DNA of 16,776 nucleotides from UBA9414 sp958446945 (GCA_958446945.1 CAUCYJ010000031.1:1-16776); one strand, 5' to 3'; counted from the first letter of the stretch, positions 7,501-15,532 are shown. Notes: generated from the sequence alone by a model not told the origin. Numbers and translations: made by a program.

Positions 7501-10500
7501 GACCGGGAAGCTTGGCATCCACAGGCGGACTTACGGTAGGAATCCTTGGTTTGAACCACTTGATCAAACTATCCAACTTACTCGCCTTAGGACAGGGAGT
7601 AGAAGTTAAAGTTACAGATTGTTCTGTCACAGGAATTTCATCTGGCTGTACCGTTCAAGCAGATGGAGCAAGCACGGGGACAGAAGTTATTACCTATACA
7701 GCTGGAGGATTTTTAGCACATAGTAATAGTACCGATGTGACCAATTGCCATGTCAACAATGTGCTGCGCATCCATGCACCTAATAAAGAAGGAGCGGCTG
7801 GAGGATTCGTAGGAGTCTCTGAGACTGGTGGTTTAGCTGAAGTAGGAGAGAAAGAAGAAGTTGCAAAGCTTCTTGAAGCAAGTAACCTGCTTGGTGCTAT
7901 TGGATACTTGATTCCTTCTTATGTAAATTGCACTACAACCTATATCCAAGGACAGGGTTGTGTGGAGGCTGATATTGCCGGTGGCTTTGCCGGAAAAATG
8001 CTAAGTGGTGAAGTGAATAACTCTGAACAGGAACAGAAGTATGCAGTATTCCAGCTTGATCATGTAACAGGAAGATCCTATGCTGGAGGCTTTGGAGGCA
8101 TCCTCCAATCAGGAGCGCTGGCAGATGCGGCAGGAGGCATTTCCATCCTGGGTGATATAAAAGCAGTTCAATTAACGAACCTATTGGAGGTAGTGCAAGC
8201 TTATATTCCAAAGATTACAAGTGCGGGTGTCTATTCCGAGAAAGGCTTTACAGTAACCGCTGAGCATTATAACAAGCTAGATGCATGTTCCGGAAGTGCT
8301 GGGGGATATGCAGGGTATCTATCCGGTGCCCGCATTAAGGATAGCCATGTCAATCAATTACGATATACAACAGTGGAACCTCCGAAGGAGCTAAATGGAA
8401 CAGATGGAACGTCCTATTATGATACGACAAAGTCTCACTATGCCGTCAGTGCAATCCGCAATGCAGGAGGATATGTAGGAAGAATGGACATTGGAAGCAG
8501 CGCTTCTCTTGGAAAAGGACTTGGAGCACTGGGAAATCTTCTTGGAATCAATGACGCTTTACAGGCATTGGATGTTGTCGCTTCTAAAATCCAGTCTTCC
8601 AATGTATATGGAGCGCCTGGTGGATACGCAGTAAAGGCAGATGGAACAGAAGAAAATAGCGATCAAGTAGGAAATGCAGGTGGTTACGCAGGATCTGTAT
8701 ATGGCTCTCAATTCCAGGATTGTAATGCCTACAATTTTTCTTACATTATTGGACGGGAAAGCGCCGGTGGGTATGCCGGAAGAATGGAGCCGGGAAATGT
8801 GGCATCTGTTGTGAATGATGCGAAAGCATTAGATGGTTTGTTGGATGTGGATGGAAACCTTGTGCAAATCTTACAGTCTTTCATTCCTATTATTTATAAT
8901 TCTGAGACGACTTGTGTCCCTTGTGGAGGTGTCGTACGAGCCGATGCTCCGTCAGATACGGCACGCGCAAGAGGACTGGCAGGTGGATATGTAGGATATA
9001 ATCTTGGGGGACGGATAGAAGGAATGTCCCAACGAACCTGGGATGGTCAGCCACCAATAGTGCAAAGAGAAAATGCTGTATATCGATTGCGATCGGTATA
9101 TGGATATGAATATGCAGGAGGATTTTCGGGAAGAACCTCCTGTGCCAATGTGGCAGATACAGGAAATATAAAGTTATTGTTTGGACTCATTACACTTGCC
9201 AATCCATTGCAGGCAGTCAGTGCCGTTTATCCAACAGAAACAAGCACCGCTATTTATGGTCCTCTTCGTGGACTGTCCATTGATGTATGGAATCAGTGGG
9301 TTGATGCAGTCGGTGTCAACGGAGGCTATGGACCGGCATTAGGAGGAATAGGAAACGTAACAACACAGGAAAAACTGGATGAACTGATTCAAAAGTACGC
9401 TTACGGATATGAGATTCTAGCAGGACGAAACCGCGCAGGAACACTTTCTACCCAAGGTGGTGCAGCAGGTGGTTATGTGGGACGTATGGATGGAGGCGTT
9501 ATTACAAAGGCCAAAGCCATGGATATGAAACAAGTCCAGGCACTTCGAACGAGCGGTGGATTTGTTGGTGAGATGATGACGGGAGGAGTGGCCAATGTTG
9601 GAGGACTGAATCTGGCCGGTATTGATGTCATAGGAAGTCTTCCTGTTTTGCAAACCTTTGTACCGAATATTCAGGAATCTTCTGTCATCGGATACCAGTC
9701 TGGAGGAAGAGTTCTTGCTACTGGTACCGATCATAACAATAAAGAAGGTCATGCCGGTGGATATGCAGGTCTTGTCTTAGGAGGACAGATTTGGGGAACA
9801 GAATCGATGCCTTGTAAAGTAACAGGACTTCGTCAAGTCCGGGGAACGAATTCTGTTGGTGGATTCGCAGGAAGTATCTTGCCGGGAAGTGCATTAACAG
9901 TAGATGTAGCATCAAACAGTGGACTCCTTTCAGGAATTTTGGGAAACCTTCTTACCAAGTCTAATGATTTGGCCAGTGTATTAAATGCTACGGTATCCAC
10001 CGTTCGTAATGCATCTGTTGAGGCATGGGATTCGTGGGGATTGGAAATCGATGGAGCCTATACGGTGGATCAGAATCCAACGACCATGTATGCGTCGACC
10101 GTAGGAGGATTTGCTGGAACAATCAGTGGGGCGGTCCTTGGAGAGCGAAAAGCAACGACTTCTTCTGTATCCGTTACGAATGTGAAACGTGTCGTAGGAG
10201 GAGAACATGCGGGTGGCTTCTTCGGTTTGGCAGATGTATCAGCCCTTGCGCAAGTGGGAGATAATAGTAGTAAACCAATCCTTGGATTAATTAAATTAGG
10301 GGAAGTAGACGTATTAGATACGTTCCGTACCTATATTTACTATGGTAAGGTCACTGGTTCTATGACCCATGGACTTTCGGTAGAGTCTCATACAGAGAAG
10401 GAAGAAGGCACGCTACAGAGCAAAGTCTACACGGGAAATGCCGGTGGATTTGGAGGAAGTCTTTTGGATGGTTCTGTAAAGAATTCAGAAGTGGAAGGAC

Positions 10501-12248
10501 TTGCTTATGTCGCTGGGAAAAACTATTGCGGTGGATTCGTAGGACATATGGGACGAAGCGGAGCCATCGATTTGGACAAAGCCGCAACAGGAGGTCTCAT
10601 TTCTGGTCTATTGAATGCCACAGCAGGTGTGATGGATAATTTTGGGTCCCATGTGGAGGACAGCATAGTAACAGGACGCCAAGGAGGATACGAAGTACAT
10701 AGTCAAGGTGGGAAAGATCCTATGGCCGGTGGATTTTCTGGGTATACGGACTTGGCGAAAATCTATCGCTGTCAGGCAAAAGATTTAAAGCTCGTAGAGA
10801 GTGATCAGATTGCAGGCGGGTTCGCCGGAAAGACAAGTTTTTCCTACTTGGCAGAGATTGATGCAGGTTCTGCAAAGCTTCTGGATCCAGTCTTTGCTGT
10901 AGTGACAAAGCTTTTGGATCTCTTATATATTGATGAACTGGAAAATGTCAACGCCATTGAGATAGAGATTCCAGGATTGAGTAAGCTTTTAAAGTTAGAA
11001 CTTTTAAAAGACGGAAAGCTTCTTGGAGTTACCTTACTGGGACTTGATATTACAGTAGAACTTGTAAAGAATGCAGGTCCGGATGGAAAGGATTTGGCAA
11101 AAATAGGAATTGGAGATTCCTATATTGAGCTTCCGTGCTCAAAGATTAATGGAAAAGTTGAGATTGAAGATAAGGATAAGGAAAATCTAAAGCTCAGTCT
11201 GATCAAATCTAACCGAACGACGATTGGAAATTGCCAAGTATCAGGAATTGACAAAGGATACGATGTCTACGGCGGCGGAGCAACCTATGAGAAAGATGGT
11301 ACCCATGAAGATGGATATGCCGGAGGATTCATTGGCTTTAATGTGGAAGGAATGTTCCGACATAATGATATGTTCTATGCTGATACGATTCGTGGGAAAG
11401 CACAGAAGGTTGGACCATTTACCGGCGTAGTATCATTGGAATCAAAGTACGATTTTAATACGATACAAAACATAGAAGGGGTAGACAATAAGTATCGTGT
11501 CTATCGAGATCAGGGAAGCTTGGATGAGCTGTTTGATGGAAAAGGAACACTAATTAGTACATCAGAAATAGGGAATCCAATATGGAATGTCTTCCCGATT
11601 ACTCATATCGTCAAAGTAGATCAATTCCAAGATTTTAAAGGCGCAGTGCTAAGAGGCGGTGGAGAGCAAGGAATTGAAGCAGAGGTCTATCAGTCTTCCG
11701 CAAAGGCGGTACTGATGAAGGATCAGAAAGTGCCAGACTATGGTGCAAGCGAACTGCCTGTGCCACCGGAAATGCAGGATCCTTGTGACGAGATGATTCG
11801 TTTGACGATTAATAAAGTATGGAAAGATGTAGGAAACTGGAAGAAGAATCGTCCAGAAAACATTACCCTTCATCTGACCCGATTCTACAAAGTAGGAGCG
11901 GAAGAAAAGAAAGACGAAATATTTGCACAAGAAATTACTATGAGTGGACCTATGACGGAAAACACATGGCAGATGATTGTCAAAGATTTGCCGGCGTATA
12001 GGCTGCTAGATGATAATACGAAAGCGTATTATCGATATGAGGTGAGCGAAACCCCGATACCGGGTTATGATACAACAATAGAAACATCAGATGATGGATT
12101 TACAATTACAATTGTAAATAAATTGAAATTCTCTCTTCCGGAGACAGGCGGAAGAGGAACGATGATGTTTACGGTGGTAGGCCTAGTCGGGATTTTAGCA
12201 ATATTATATTTTAAACAAAGGAGAAAAAGAAATGAGAAGGTACATTAA
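4512..12248 (+). CDS. Giant LPETGG-anchored repetitive surface protein, probable pilus tip adhesin
   Basis: This 2578-residue secreted protein starts at GTG with AAAGGAAG about 8 bases upstream. A signal peptide (basic RKRKIGKR, hydrophobic core, cut near ALA-TEP at about residue 29) precedes an acidic Pro/Glu linker. Residues about 45-420 form an N-terminal region with two LLDGEGN/VLDGDGN-like units, then an opening rung of a beta-solenoid (IIFRDLDLQSQNWTPMNFSG). Residues about 537-2280 carry many GGFAG/GGYAG rungs resembling GLUG repeats, separated by leucine-rich inserts. Near residue 2430 a Cna-B domain begins (TINKVWKDVGNWKKNRPE; YEVSETPIPGYD). LPETG at 2542-2546, a hydrophobic segment and KQRRKRNEK complete the cell-wall sorting signal. 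It is encoded before the major pilin, as tip pilins often are, and overlaps that gene by 17 bases. The ligand is unknown. No von Willebrand A, thioester or known lectin domain was recognised. It could alternatively be a stand-alone wall protein. Confidence 0.9.
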   Translation: MRKRKIGKRIVAWMLASSMFLQTSVTALATEPVGESPPKEQEQVTETVPITEQEVPPEVVVEEPSTETAGNPVYENGVIYIDSFAQLCLIGSDSPLLDGEGNPIQDASGNPVSYGLDAAYQLRQDIEVPAGEIWKIPEGFTGCIQPATSSEYYPVYDEQRDAILLYHPYQLETMQLPNAAEQPVLDGDGNADTFGVGQLLYPKGTEQPFLTYSPENRYIISANFSSQLPEKPETVATEQQADQWGRDFPGQVIKTIGEETYILIGNEEQLQAIGTDANVYTPVYQAKKTSAVLGHWEVDKGQDGKPIILYGGDADLLQIQNGKKDYPFGKIEEAIGSIGEIVGRCGVNQTTGEIDPNMDIEKSGQKYTNDANYIIFRDLDLQSQNWTPMNFSGKLLGAKAQSGTKLWDEQSSVLTSTNARPVISNVTIVQDTALEVDKQMGVGFFSTISNEVNSNNIGVSAGRVEVKNIEINGISVSTATSETKETHTLVGGLLSVLGDTVVSLLNEILKILTLGKVDIKGFLTSILDVRNNDPTKFATGAFAGRIHGDVLVEDCVVKNVTVNNINNYTGGFVGFSEGVTEYDGLSKVLGGITDLLTNLLNIIPGLGLGDLITVLLEHVISVNDLIPTGYYNPVIQNCAVENVNGTVGKVNTSYNGGFIGAQVGTRVTGCEIRGTTLLNVEGDQYTGGFAGLSGDAEIKGLLTDVGVELVRVAQPQSLQWNCTINVPTVKVDGQDYVGGFTGAYANSYAVNDTIQTTESLQIHATKNYAGGFAGLATVGWISNLGSGDVKDHSLLSTVKGLLNELLSSDSGKAQMLLSLIGIQPSAIMGCRILGQPKGSSIQATDYAGGFIGSGDGLLLTASSQEQIGKLPPWKWWKNSLSGIPEISTVESRVNSLESLQTVETTQSFAGGVMGFVGTASVTGLLNKTLGIGNYLGFQVEDVTVTGTTDGTNVVAKGEYAGGAFGLATGGTIKNVHVTNLGSVQALNYAGGFAGRMGPGSLASTGGLTVGILGLNHLIKLSNLLALGQGVEVKVTDCSVTGISSGCTVQADGASTGTEVITYTAGGFLAHSNSTDVTNCHVNNVLRIHAPNKEGAAGGFVGVSETGGLAEVGEKEEVAKLLEASNLLGAIGYLIPSYVNCTTTYIQGQGCVEADIAGGFAGKMLSGEVNNSEQEQKYAVFQLDHVTGRSYAGGFGGILQSGALADAAGGISILGDIKAVQLTNLLEVVQAYIPKITSAGVYSEKGFTVTAEHYNKLDACSGSAGGYAGYLSGARIKDSHVNQLRYTTVEPPKELNGTDGTSYYDTTKSHYAVSAIRNAGGYVGRMDIGSSASLGKGLGALGNLLGINDALQALDVVASKIQSSNVYGAPGGYAVKADGTEENSDQVGNAGGYAGSVYGSQFQDCNAYNFSYIIGRESAGGYAGRMEPGNVASVVNDAKALDGLLDVDGNLVQILQSFIPIIYNSETTCVPCGGVVRADAPSDTARARGLAGGYVGYNLGGRIEGMSQRTWDGQPPIVQRENAVYRLRSVYGYEYAGGFSGRTSCANVADTGNIKLLFGLITLANPLQAVSAVYPTETSTAIYGPLRGLSIDVWNQWVDAVGVNGGYGPALGGIGNVTTQEKLDELIQKYAYGYEILAGRNRAGTLSTQGGAAGGYVGRMDGGVITKAKAMDMKQVQALRTSGGFVGEMMTGGVANVGGLNLAGIDVIGSLPVLQTFVPNIQESSVIGYQSGGRVLATGTDHNNKEGHAGGYAGLVLGGQIWGTESMPCKVTGLRQVRGTNSVGGFAGSILPGSALTVDVASNSGLLSGILGNLLTKSNDLASVLNATVSTVRNASVEAWDSWGLEIDGAYTVDQNPTTMYASTVGGFAGTISGAVLGERKATTSSVSVTNVKRVVGGEHAGGFFGLADVSALAQVGDNSSKPILGLIKLGEVDVLDTFRTYIYYGKVTGSMTHGLSVESHTEKEEGTLQSKVYTGNAGGFGGSLLDGSVKNSEVEGLAYVAGKNYCGGFVGHMGRSGAIDLDKAATGGLISGLLNATAGVMDNFGSHVEDSIVTGRQGGYEVHSQGGKDPMAGGFSGYTDLAKIYRCQAKDLKLVESDQIAGGFAGKTSFSYLAEIDAGSAKLLDPVFAVVTKLLDLLYIDELENVNAIEIEIPGLSKLLKLELLKDGKLLGVTLLGLDITVELVKNAGPDGKDLAKIGIGDSYIELPCSKINGKVEIEDKDKENLKLSLIKSNRTTIGNCQVSGIDKGYDVYGGGATYEKDGTHEDGYAGGFIGFNVEGMFRHNDMFYADTIRGKAQKVGPFTGVVSLESKYDFNTIQNIEGVDNKYRVYRDQGSLDELFDGKGTLISTSEIGNPIWNVFPITHIVKVDQFQDFKGAVLRGGGEQGIEAEVYQSSAKAVLMKDQKVPDYGASELPVPPEMQDPCDEMIRLTINKVWKDVGNWKKNRPENITLHLTRFYKVGAEEKKDEIFAQEITMSGPMTENTWQMIVKDLPAYRLLDDNTKAYYRYEVSETPIPGYDTTIETSDDGFTITIVNKLKFSLPETGGRGTMMFTVVGLVGILAILYFKQRRKRNEKVH
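6119..11346 (+). repeat. Protein-level tandem repeat array (GGFAG rungs plus Leu-rich inserts)
   Basis: Within the giant gene the protein repeats a module of roughly 100-145 residues. The pattern is: YAGGFAGxMxxG, a leucine-rich insert such as GLLSGILGNLLTKSNDLASV, a V-x-G..V rung with a variable charged loop, a second GGYAG rung, and a C-x-V-x-x-L-x-x-V-x-G rung. Leucine-rich inserts begin near residues 1007, 1107, 1207, 1334, 1435, 1551, 1697, 1800, 1917, 2022 and 2118; less regular ones occur earlier. The copies are clearly diverged in DNA, so the array is old rather than a recent expansion. Fold assignment to a right-handed beta-solenoid is inference from the GLUG-like pattern. Confidence 0.75.
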
Positions 12249-13755
12249 GAGAATTTTTGCAGCGTTGACAGTTGTGATGTTACTTGCTGCAAACACAGTG
12301 CCAGTAATGGCAGCAGGAGAAACAGGAACACTGACATTAAGCAATGGACAAACTCCAATCACTGCAACTTTCAAAGCATATCGGTTGATGGACATTACTG
12401 TGGGGAATACAGATACTGCAAAAACATATGGATATACGATTAATAAAAATTTTGAAGCATTCTTTGCGGAAAAAGCAGCACCAAGCTTAAATCAGTCCAA
12501 AGATGTAGCTGCACATAAGTATTTGGAAGATAACGTAAAAACTGGAAAAGTCAAAACAGATTTGGAAGCTTTTTTAGAAGCAAATTCTAGCACTACAGTA
12601 GCAGGAACATTTGAATTTATGAGTACAAGTACAGTTTCTGTTTCAAATCTTCCATACGGATACTATGCAATTATGCCTAATGGAAAAGATAATACTCATA
12701 ATCCAGTATTTGTTCCATTAACAGAAACTACTCAGACAACATACCTCAAAGAATTAAAACCAGGAACAGATAAAAAAGTAGAAGAAGGTGGACAGCAACA
12801 AGAGTGGGGAGATGCTTCCATTGGTGATACTGTAAACTTTACAGTAAACTCTACTGTACCAAACATGAATGGCTTAAAGACTTGTAAGTTTATCTTAAAA
12901 GATACAATGTCAAAAGGATTAACATTTAATCCAGACAGTGTAACTGTAACAGTTGGAAATAAACCATTAACAAAAGGGACACATTTTAATGTAGTCAATA
13001 GTATTTCAGCTGATGGAAAAGGTGGTACAGATATTACTATCACAATTGAAAATCTAAAGGCACTTAATATACTTGATTTTATACCAAATCCTGGTGACAC
13101 TATCGAATTTACATATTCTGCAGTATTAAATAAAGATGCAGTAGTAGGAACAGATCCAGTGAATAATACAGCTAAGATTGAATATACAAATGATCCAGAG
13201 GGCGGTACAGAAACAACAAAAGAGGACACTGTAATCGTAAAAACATATGACCTTACAATTACGAAAAAAGCAGAGAATGTGAATGGTAGCGTTCTTGCAG
13301 GAGCAGAATTCAAACTTTACAAAGGAGAATCAGCTACTCCAGATCAGTTAGTTAAGGTAGTGAAAGTAGACGAAAACGGAACATACCGTGTAGCCGAAGC
13401 AAATGAACAGGATACAGCTTTAGACACAGTAGTCACACCAGCATCTGGTATTGTTACAATCAAAGGTCTTGATAAGGGAATATATACATTAGAAGAGGTA
13501 AAAGCTCCAGATGGATATAATAAATTAAACGATACGATTAAAGTTACAATCACAGCTACTTCAAATAAGGATGATGGTACGGATGTTATAGTTGGTGGCG
13601 ATAATAATCTTACTGTAGTCAACAAAGCCGGTACACTTCTTCCGGAAACAGGTGGTAAGGGAACAGTTCTCTTTACAATTATTGGTGCCATTGGTGTAGC
13701 TGTTATCCTCTTATCCTTCGTTTCTTCTAAGAAGAATAAAACGGATGCGAAATAA
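12232..13755 (+). CDS. Major (backbone) pilin, SpaH/EbpB-type, LPETGG
   Basis: This 507-residue shaft subunit has a signal peptide (MRRYIKRIFA, cut near VMA-AGE at about residue 28). Residues about 30-165 form an N-terminal pilin domain. The linker YLKELKPGTDKKVE (171-184) holds candidate pilin-motif lysines that the class C sortase joins to the threonine of the next subunit. Residues about 195-338 form a central isopeptide-type domain (GDTVNFTVNSTVP; LKDTMSKGLTFN). Residues about 338-466 form a C-terminal Cna-B domain with ITKK, the E-box YTLEEVKAPDGYN (418-430) and a final VVNK, the usual Lys/Glu/Asn set for an internal bond. LPETG is at 470-474, with a membrane segment and basic tail after it. 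The start has AAAGGAG at 12217-12223 inside the preceding gene, with a 17-base overlap. By eye its codons are more A/T-rich than its neighbours', possibly reflecting high expression. Confidence 0.93.
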   Translation: MRRYIKRIFAALTVVMLLAANTVPVMAAGETGTLTLSNGQTPITATFKAYRLMDITVGNTDTAKTYGYTINKNFEAFFAEKAAPSLNQSKDVAAHKYLEDNVKTGKVKTDLEAFLEANSSTTVAGTFEFMSTSTVSVSNLPYGYYAIMPNGKDNTHNPVFVPLTETTQTTYLKELKPGTDKKVEEGGQQQEWGDASIGDTVNFTVNSTVPNMNGLKTCKFILKDTMSKGLTFNPDSVTVTVGNKPLTKGTHFNVVNSISADGKGGTDITITIENLKALNILDFIPNPGDTIEFTYSAVLNKDAVVGTDPVNNTAKIEYTNDPEGGTETTKEDTVIVKTYDLTITKKAENVNGSVLAGAEFKLYKGESATPDQLVKVVKVDENGTYRVAEANEQDTALDTVVTPASGIVTIKGLDKGIYTLEEVKAPDGYNKLNDTIKVTITATSNKDDGTDVIVGGDNNLTVVNKAGTLLPETGGKGTVLFTIIGAIGVAVILLSFVSSKKNKTDAK

Positions 13756-14617
13756 GAGAGTATGGACTGTGGTAAGAGTGATAGGACTTCTCTTCTTTCT
13801 GGGAGTCCTATTCTATCCTACCATCAGTGACTACCTGTCAAAAGTCAATAGTTCCCATGCTATTTCTTCCTATGAGGAAGAAGTGGTGGGAATGACAGAG
13901 GAAGAACGTCAGCAGATGTTGAAGGAGGCAAGAGCCTATAATGAATCCTTGAAAGGTGGAACATTACTGGAAGATCCGTTTTCAGAAGAGTCTAAAGGAT
14001 CTGAACAGTATCAAAAATTATTAGCCGTTTCTCTTAATGGTCTCATGGGTTCTATTCGAATTCCACGATTGAATATTGAACTTCCGATTTACCATACAAC
14101 GGTAGAAAGTGTGTTGCAAAAAGGAGTCGGACATATGGAAGGAACGTCCATTCCCATAGGAGGGGAGAGCACTCATGCAGTACTGACGGGTCATCGAGGA
14201 ATTCCAAACTCTGCTCTCTTTACGGATTTGGATTTATTGCAAGTAGGTGACATTTTTTACCTCAGAGTGTTAGACCAAAAGCTAGCTTACAAGGTGGATC
14301 AGATTAAGACTGTGGAGCCCCATGAGACAGAGGATATCCAGATTGTTCCAGGAGAGGACTATGTGACTCTTGTCACATGTACCCCCTATTCTGTGAATAC
14401 GCATCGTCTCCTTGTACGAGGGACACGAATCGATTATATGGAAGCTAAGCAGGTTCAACCCGATGAAGTGGAAACGATATTGTACTTCCCGGATGAAGTA
14501 AAATTATTAGGTATAGCAACTGTAGCTATAGGAATTCTTTTGATAATCGTAAATATATGGAGGAGGCGAAGACATGGAAAAAGACAAAAAAAGCGCCGTT
14601 ATAGGCGTCATACTTAG
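13745..14617 (+). CDS. Class C sortase (pilin polymerase)
   Basis: This 290-residue membrane transpeptidase cleaves LPXTG pilins between Thr and Gly and links them to a lysine of the next pilin. Visible features are an N-terminal membrane segment (8-25), the lid motif LEDPF (75-79) typical of class C enzymes, and the catalytic residues H150 (LTGHRG), C212 (TLVTCTPY) and R221 (THRLLVRG). A second membrane segment (about 253-271) and a very basic tail follow. All catalytic residues are intact. The start ATG lies inside the end of the major pilin gene (11-base overlap) with only a weak ribosome site, suggesting translational coupling. Only one sortase is encoded here, so final attachment to the cell wall must use a housekeeping sortase elsewhere, as in other pilus systems. 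Confidence 0.95.
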   Translation: MRNKRVWTVVRVIGLLFFLGVLFYPTISDYLSKVNSSHAISSYEEEVVGMTEEERQQMLKEARAYNESLKGGTLLEDPFSEESKGSEQYQKLLAVSLNGLMGSIRIPRLNIELPIYHTTVESVLQKGVGHMEGTSIPIGGESTHAVLTGHRGIPNSALFTDLDLLQVGDIFYLRVLDQKLAYKVDQIKTVEPHETEDIQIVPGEDYVTLVTCTPYSVNTHRLLVRGTRIDYMEAKQVQPDEVETILYFPDEVKLLGIATVAIGILLIIVNIWRRRRHGKRQKKRRYRRHT

Positions 14618-15245
14618 CATATGCATTTTGGTAATGTGGAACCTTATGCTAGCAGAACCCGTGCATGCCTCCGAAGGAAGCCTTCTCATAGAGGCACATT
14701 ATAAGAAAGACGATGGAACATCCATCCCAATTCCAAGGGACTATTATAGTATCTACAAAGTGGCCCATGAGGAAAAGGACGCTTATACCAATGTGTCACC
14801 TTTTCAAGATTTCCCTCTCATCGAAAGAGAGAGTACCAATTCTGAGAAAAATCAACTCGTCCATTCCTTGGAAGAGTATGTGACTTCTCGCTCCCTACCT
14901 CCAGAACAAGAAGGATATACGGATCAAAAAGGAATGCTATCTTTCCACCACTTGGATGAAGGTCTCTATTTTATTAGAAAGAATCCGAAGGCAACCGGAA
15001 ATCAAACTAACTATCGGTGCGATAGCTTTCTCTTGGAGCTTCCTTTGGACACATCCGATGGACCACTTTATGCTGTGAAGGTTCGTCCAAAGTATGCACC
15101 GGAAGGAGGAGATCATTCCGCAGTCATTCCTCCTTCTGAGGATGTACAGACTGGTGACACGCTTTGGGAAATGCCGTGGTTTCTCATTTTAGCAGCATCT
15201 GGAATGATATTATTTTTTTTAAAAAAGAAACACTATACTCAATAG
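14574..15245 (+). CDS. Small membrane-anchored Cna-B-like protein with VQTGD tail, probable basal pilin
   Basis: This 223-residue protein starts with a signal peptide or membrane segment (about 8-32, ending VHASEG). A beta-rich domain follows that resembles Cna-B/SpaA pilin folds: SLLIEAHYKKDDG at 36-48, GMLSFHHLDEGLYFIRK at 120-136 (a typical end of such a domain), and SFLLELPL. After a Pro-rich linker come VQTGD (191-195), a hydrophobic segment (200-216) and KKKHYTQ. This has the shape of a sorting signal, but the usual Leu-Pro is replaced by Asp-Val, so recognition by the class C sortase is doubtful. In pilus operons the gene after the sortase often encodes the basal pilin, which the housekeeping sortase joins to the wall. 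The start overlaps the sortase gene by 44 bases with a strong GGAGGAGG at 14559. Its role as base is inferred from position. Confidence 0.8.
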   Translation: MEKDKKSAVIGVILSICILVMWNLMLAEPVHASEGSLLIEAHYKKDDGTSIPIPRDYYSIYKVAHEEKDAYTNVSPFQDFPLIERESTNSEKNQLVHSLEEYVTSRSLPPEQEGYTDQKGMLSFHHLDEGLYFIRKNPKATGNQTNYRCDSFLLELPLDTSDGPLYAVKVRPKYAPEGGDHSAVIPPSEDVQTGDTLWEMPWFLILAASGMILFFLKKKHYTQ

Positions 15246-15256
15246 TATAAAAGGGG

Positions 15257-15277
15257 CTATCAGGAACTGATAGTTTT
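15257..15277 (+). terminator. First intrinsic terminator after the pilus operon
   Basis: CTATCAG-GAA-CTGATAG is a perfect 7-bp stem with a 3-base loop, followed by TTTT, and starts 11 bases after the last pilus stop codon. The short T run makes it a modest terminator on its own. Confidence 0.55.
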
Positions 15278-15280
15278 AAA

Positions 15281-15329
15281 CAGGGACAGATTTGACTCAT
15301 GTAAGTCAAATCTGTCCCTGAAATTTTTT
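15281..15329 (+). terminator. Long perfect hairpin with T6, main terminator of the pilus operon
   Basis: Arms at 15281-15297 (CAGGGACAGATTTGACT) and 15304-15320 are perfect reverse complements over 17 bases, with the 6-base loop CATGTA, then AAA and TTTTTT. The stem is unusually long and perfect for a terminator and might also be a repeated palindromic element. Positioned directly after the first hairpin, it likely insulates the pilus unit from the flavodoxin promoter. Confidence 0.8.
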
Positions 15330-15427
15330 CTATAAAAAGAAAGATGGTTATGACCGTGTAAAAATAATGCAATCATAAAGAAAGTCTATCTATTGTATTT
15401 AACTATGCAGAATTCGTTTTTTATGGA

Positions 15428-15456
15428 TTGACAGAAGGAAAAAAATGGAGTAAACT
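15428..15456 (+). promoter_or_regulatory. Sigma-A-type promoter of the flavodoxin gene
   Basis: TTGACA (15428-15433) is a perfect -35 box, followed by a 17-base spacer and TAAACT (15451-15456) as -10. Transcription would start near 15463, giving a leader of about 124 bases before the flavodoxin ATG. I see no gene between the pilus terminator and this promoter. Confidence 0.65.
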
Positions 15457-15460
15457 CTGG

Positions 15461-15474
15461 TTAGTGAAGGCTAA
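15461..15474. promoter_or_regulatory. TTAG-N6-CTAA operator candidate over the transcription start
   Basis: TTAGTGAAGGCTAA lies 4 bases after the -10 box, overlapping the predicted start of transcription, where a bound repressor would block it. TTAG/CTAA half-sites recall operators of DtxR/IdeR/MntR-type metal repressors, although the spacing differs from the classical IdeR box. Confidence 0.4.
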
Positions 15475-15532
15475 TTCGATGTACATCTGATGTTTTAAAA
15501 ATAGTAGGATGTATATATTTTTTGCATATGGA

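Noticed and set aside
6119..11346. CRISPR-like or recent DNA tandem repeats
   Set aside because: The repetition is at protein level only; DNA copies are diverged, vary in length, and the reading frame is open throughout.
12732..13313. 193-residue frame on the minus strand inside the major pilin
   Set aside because: It is exactly antisense to a clearly coding gene, lacks a ribosome site, and its Ser/Val/Thr-rich content is what the complement of pilin codons produces.
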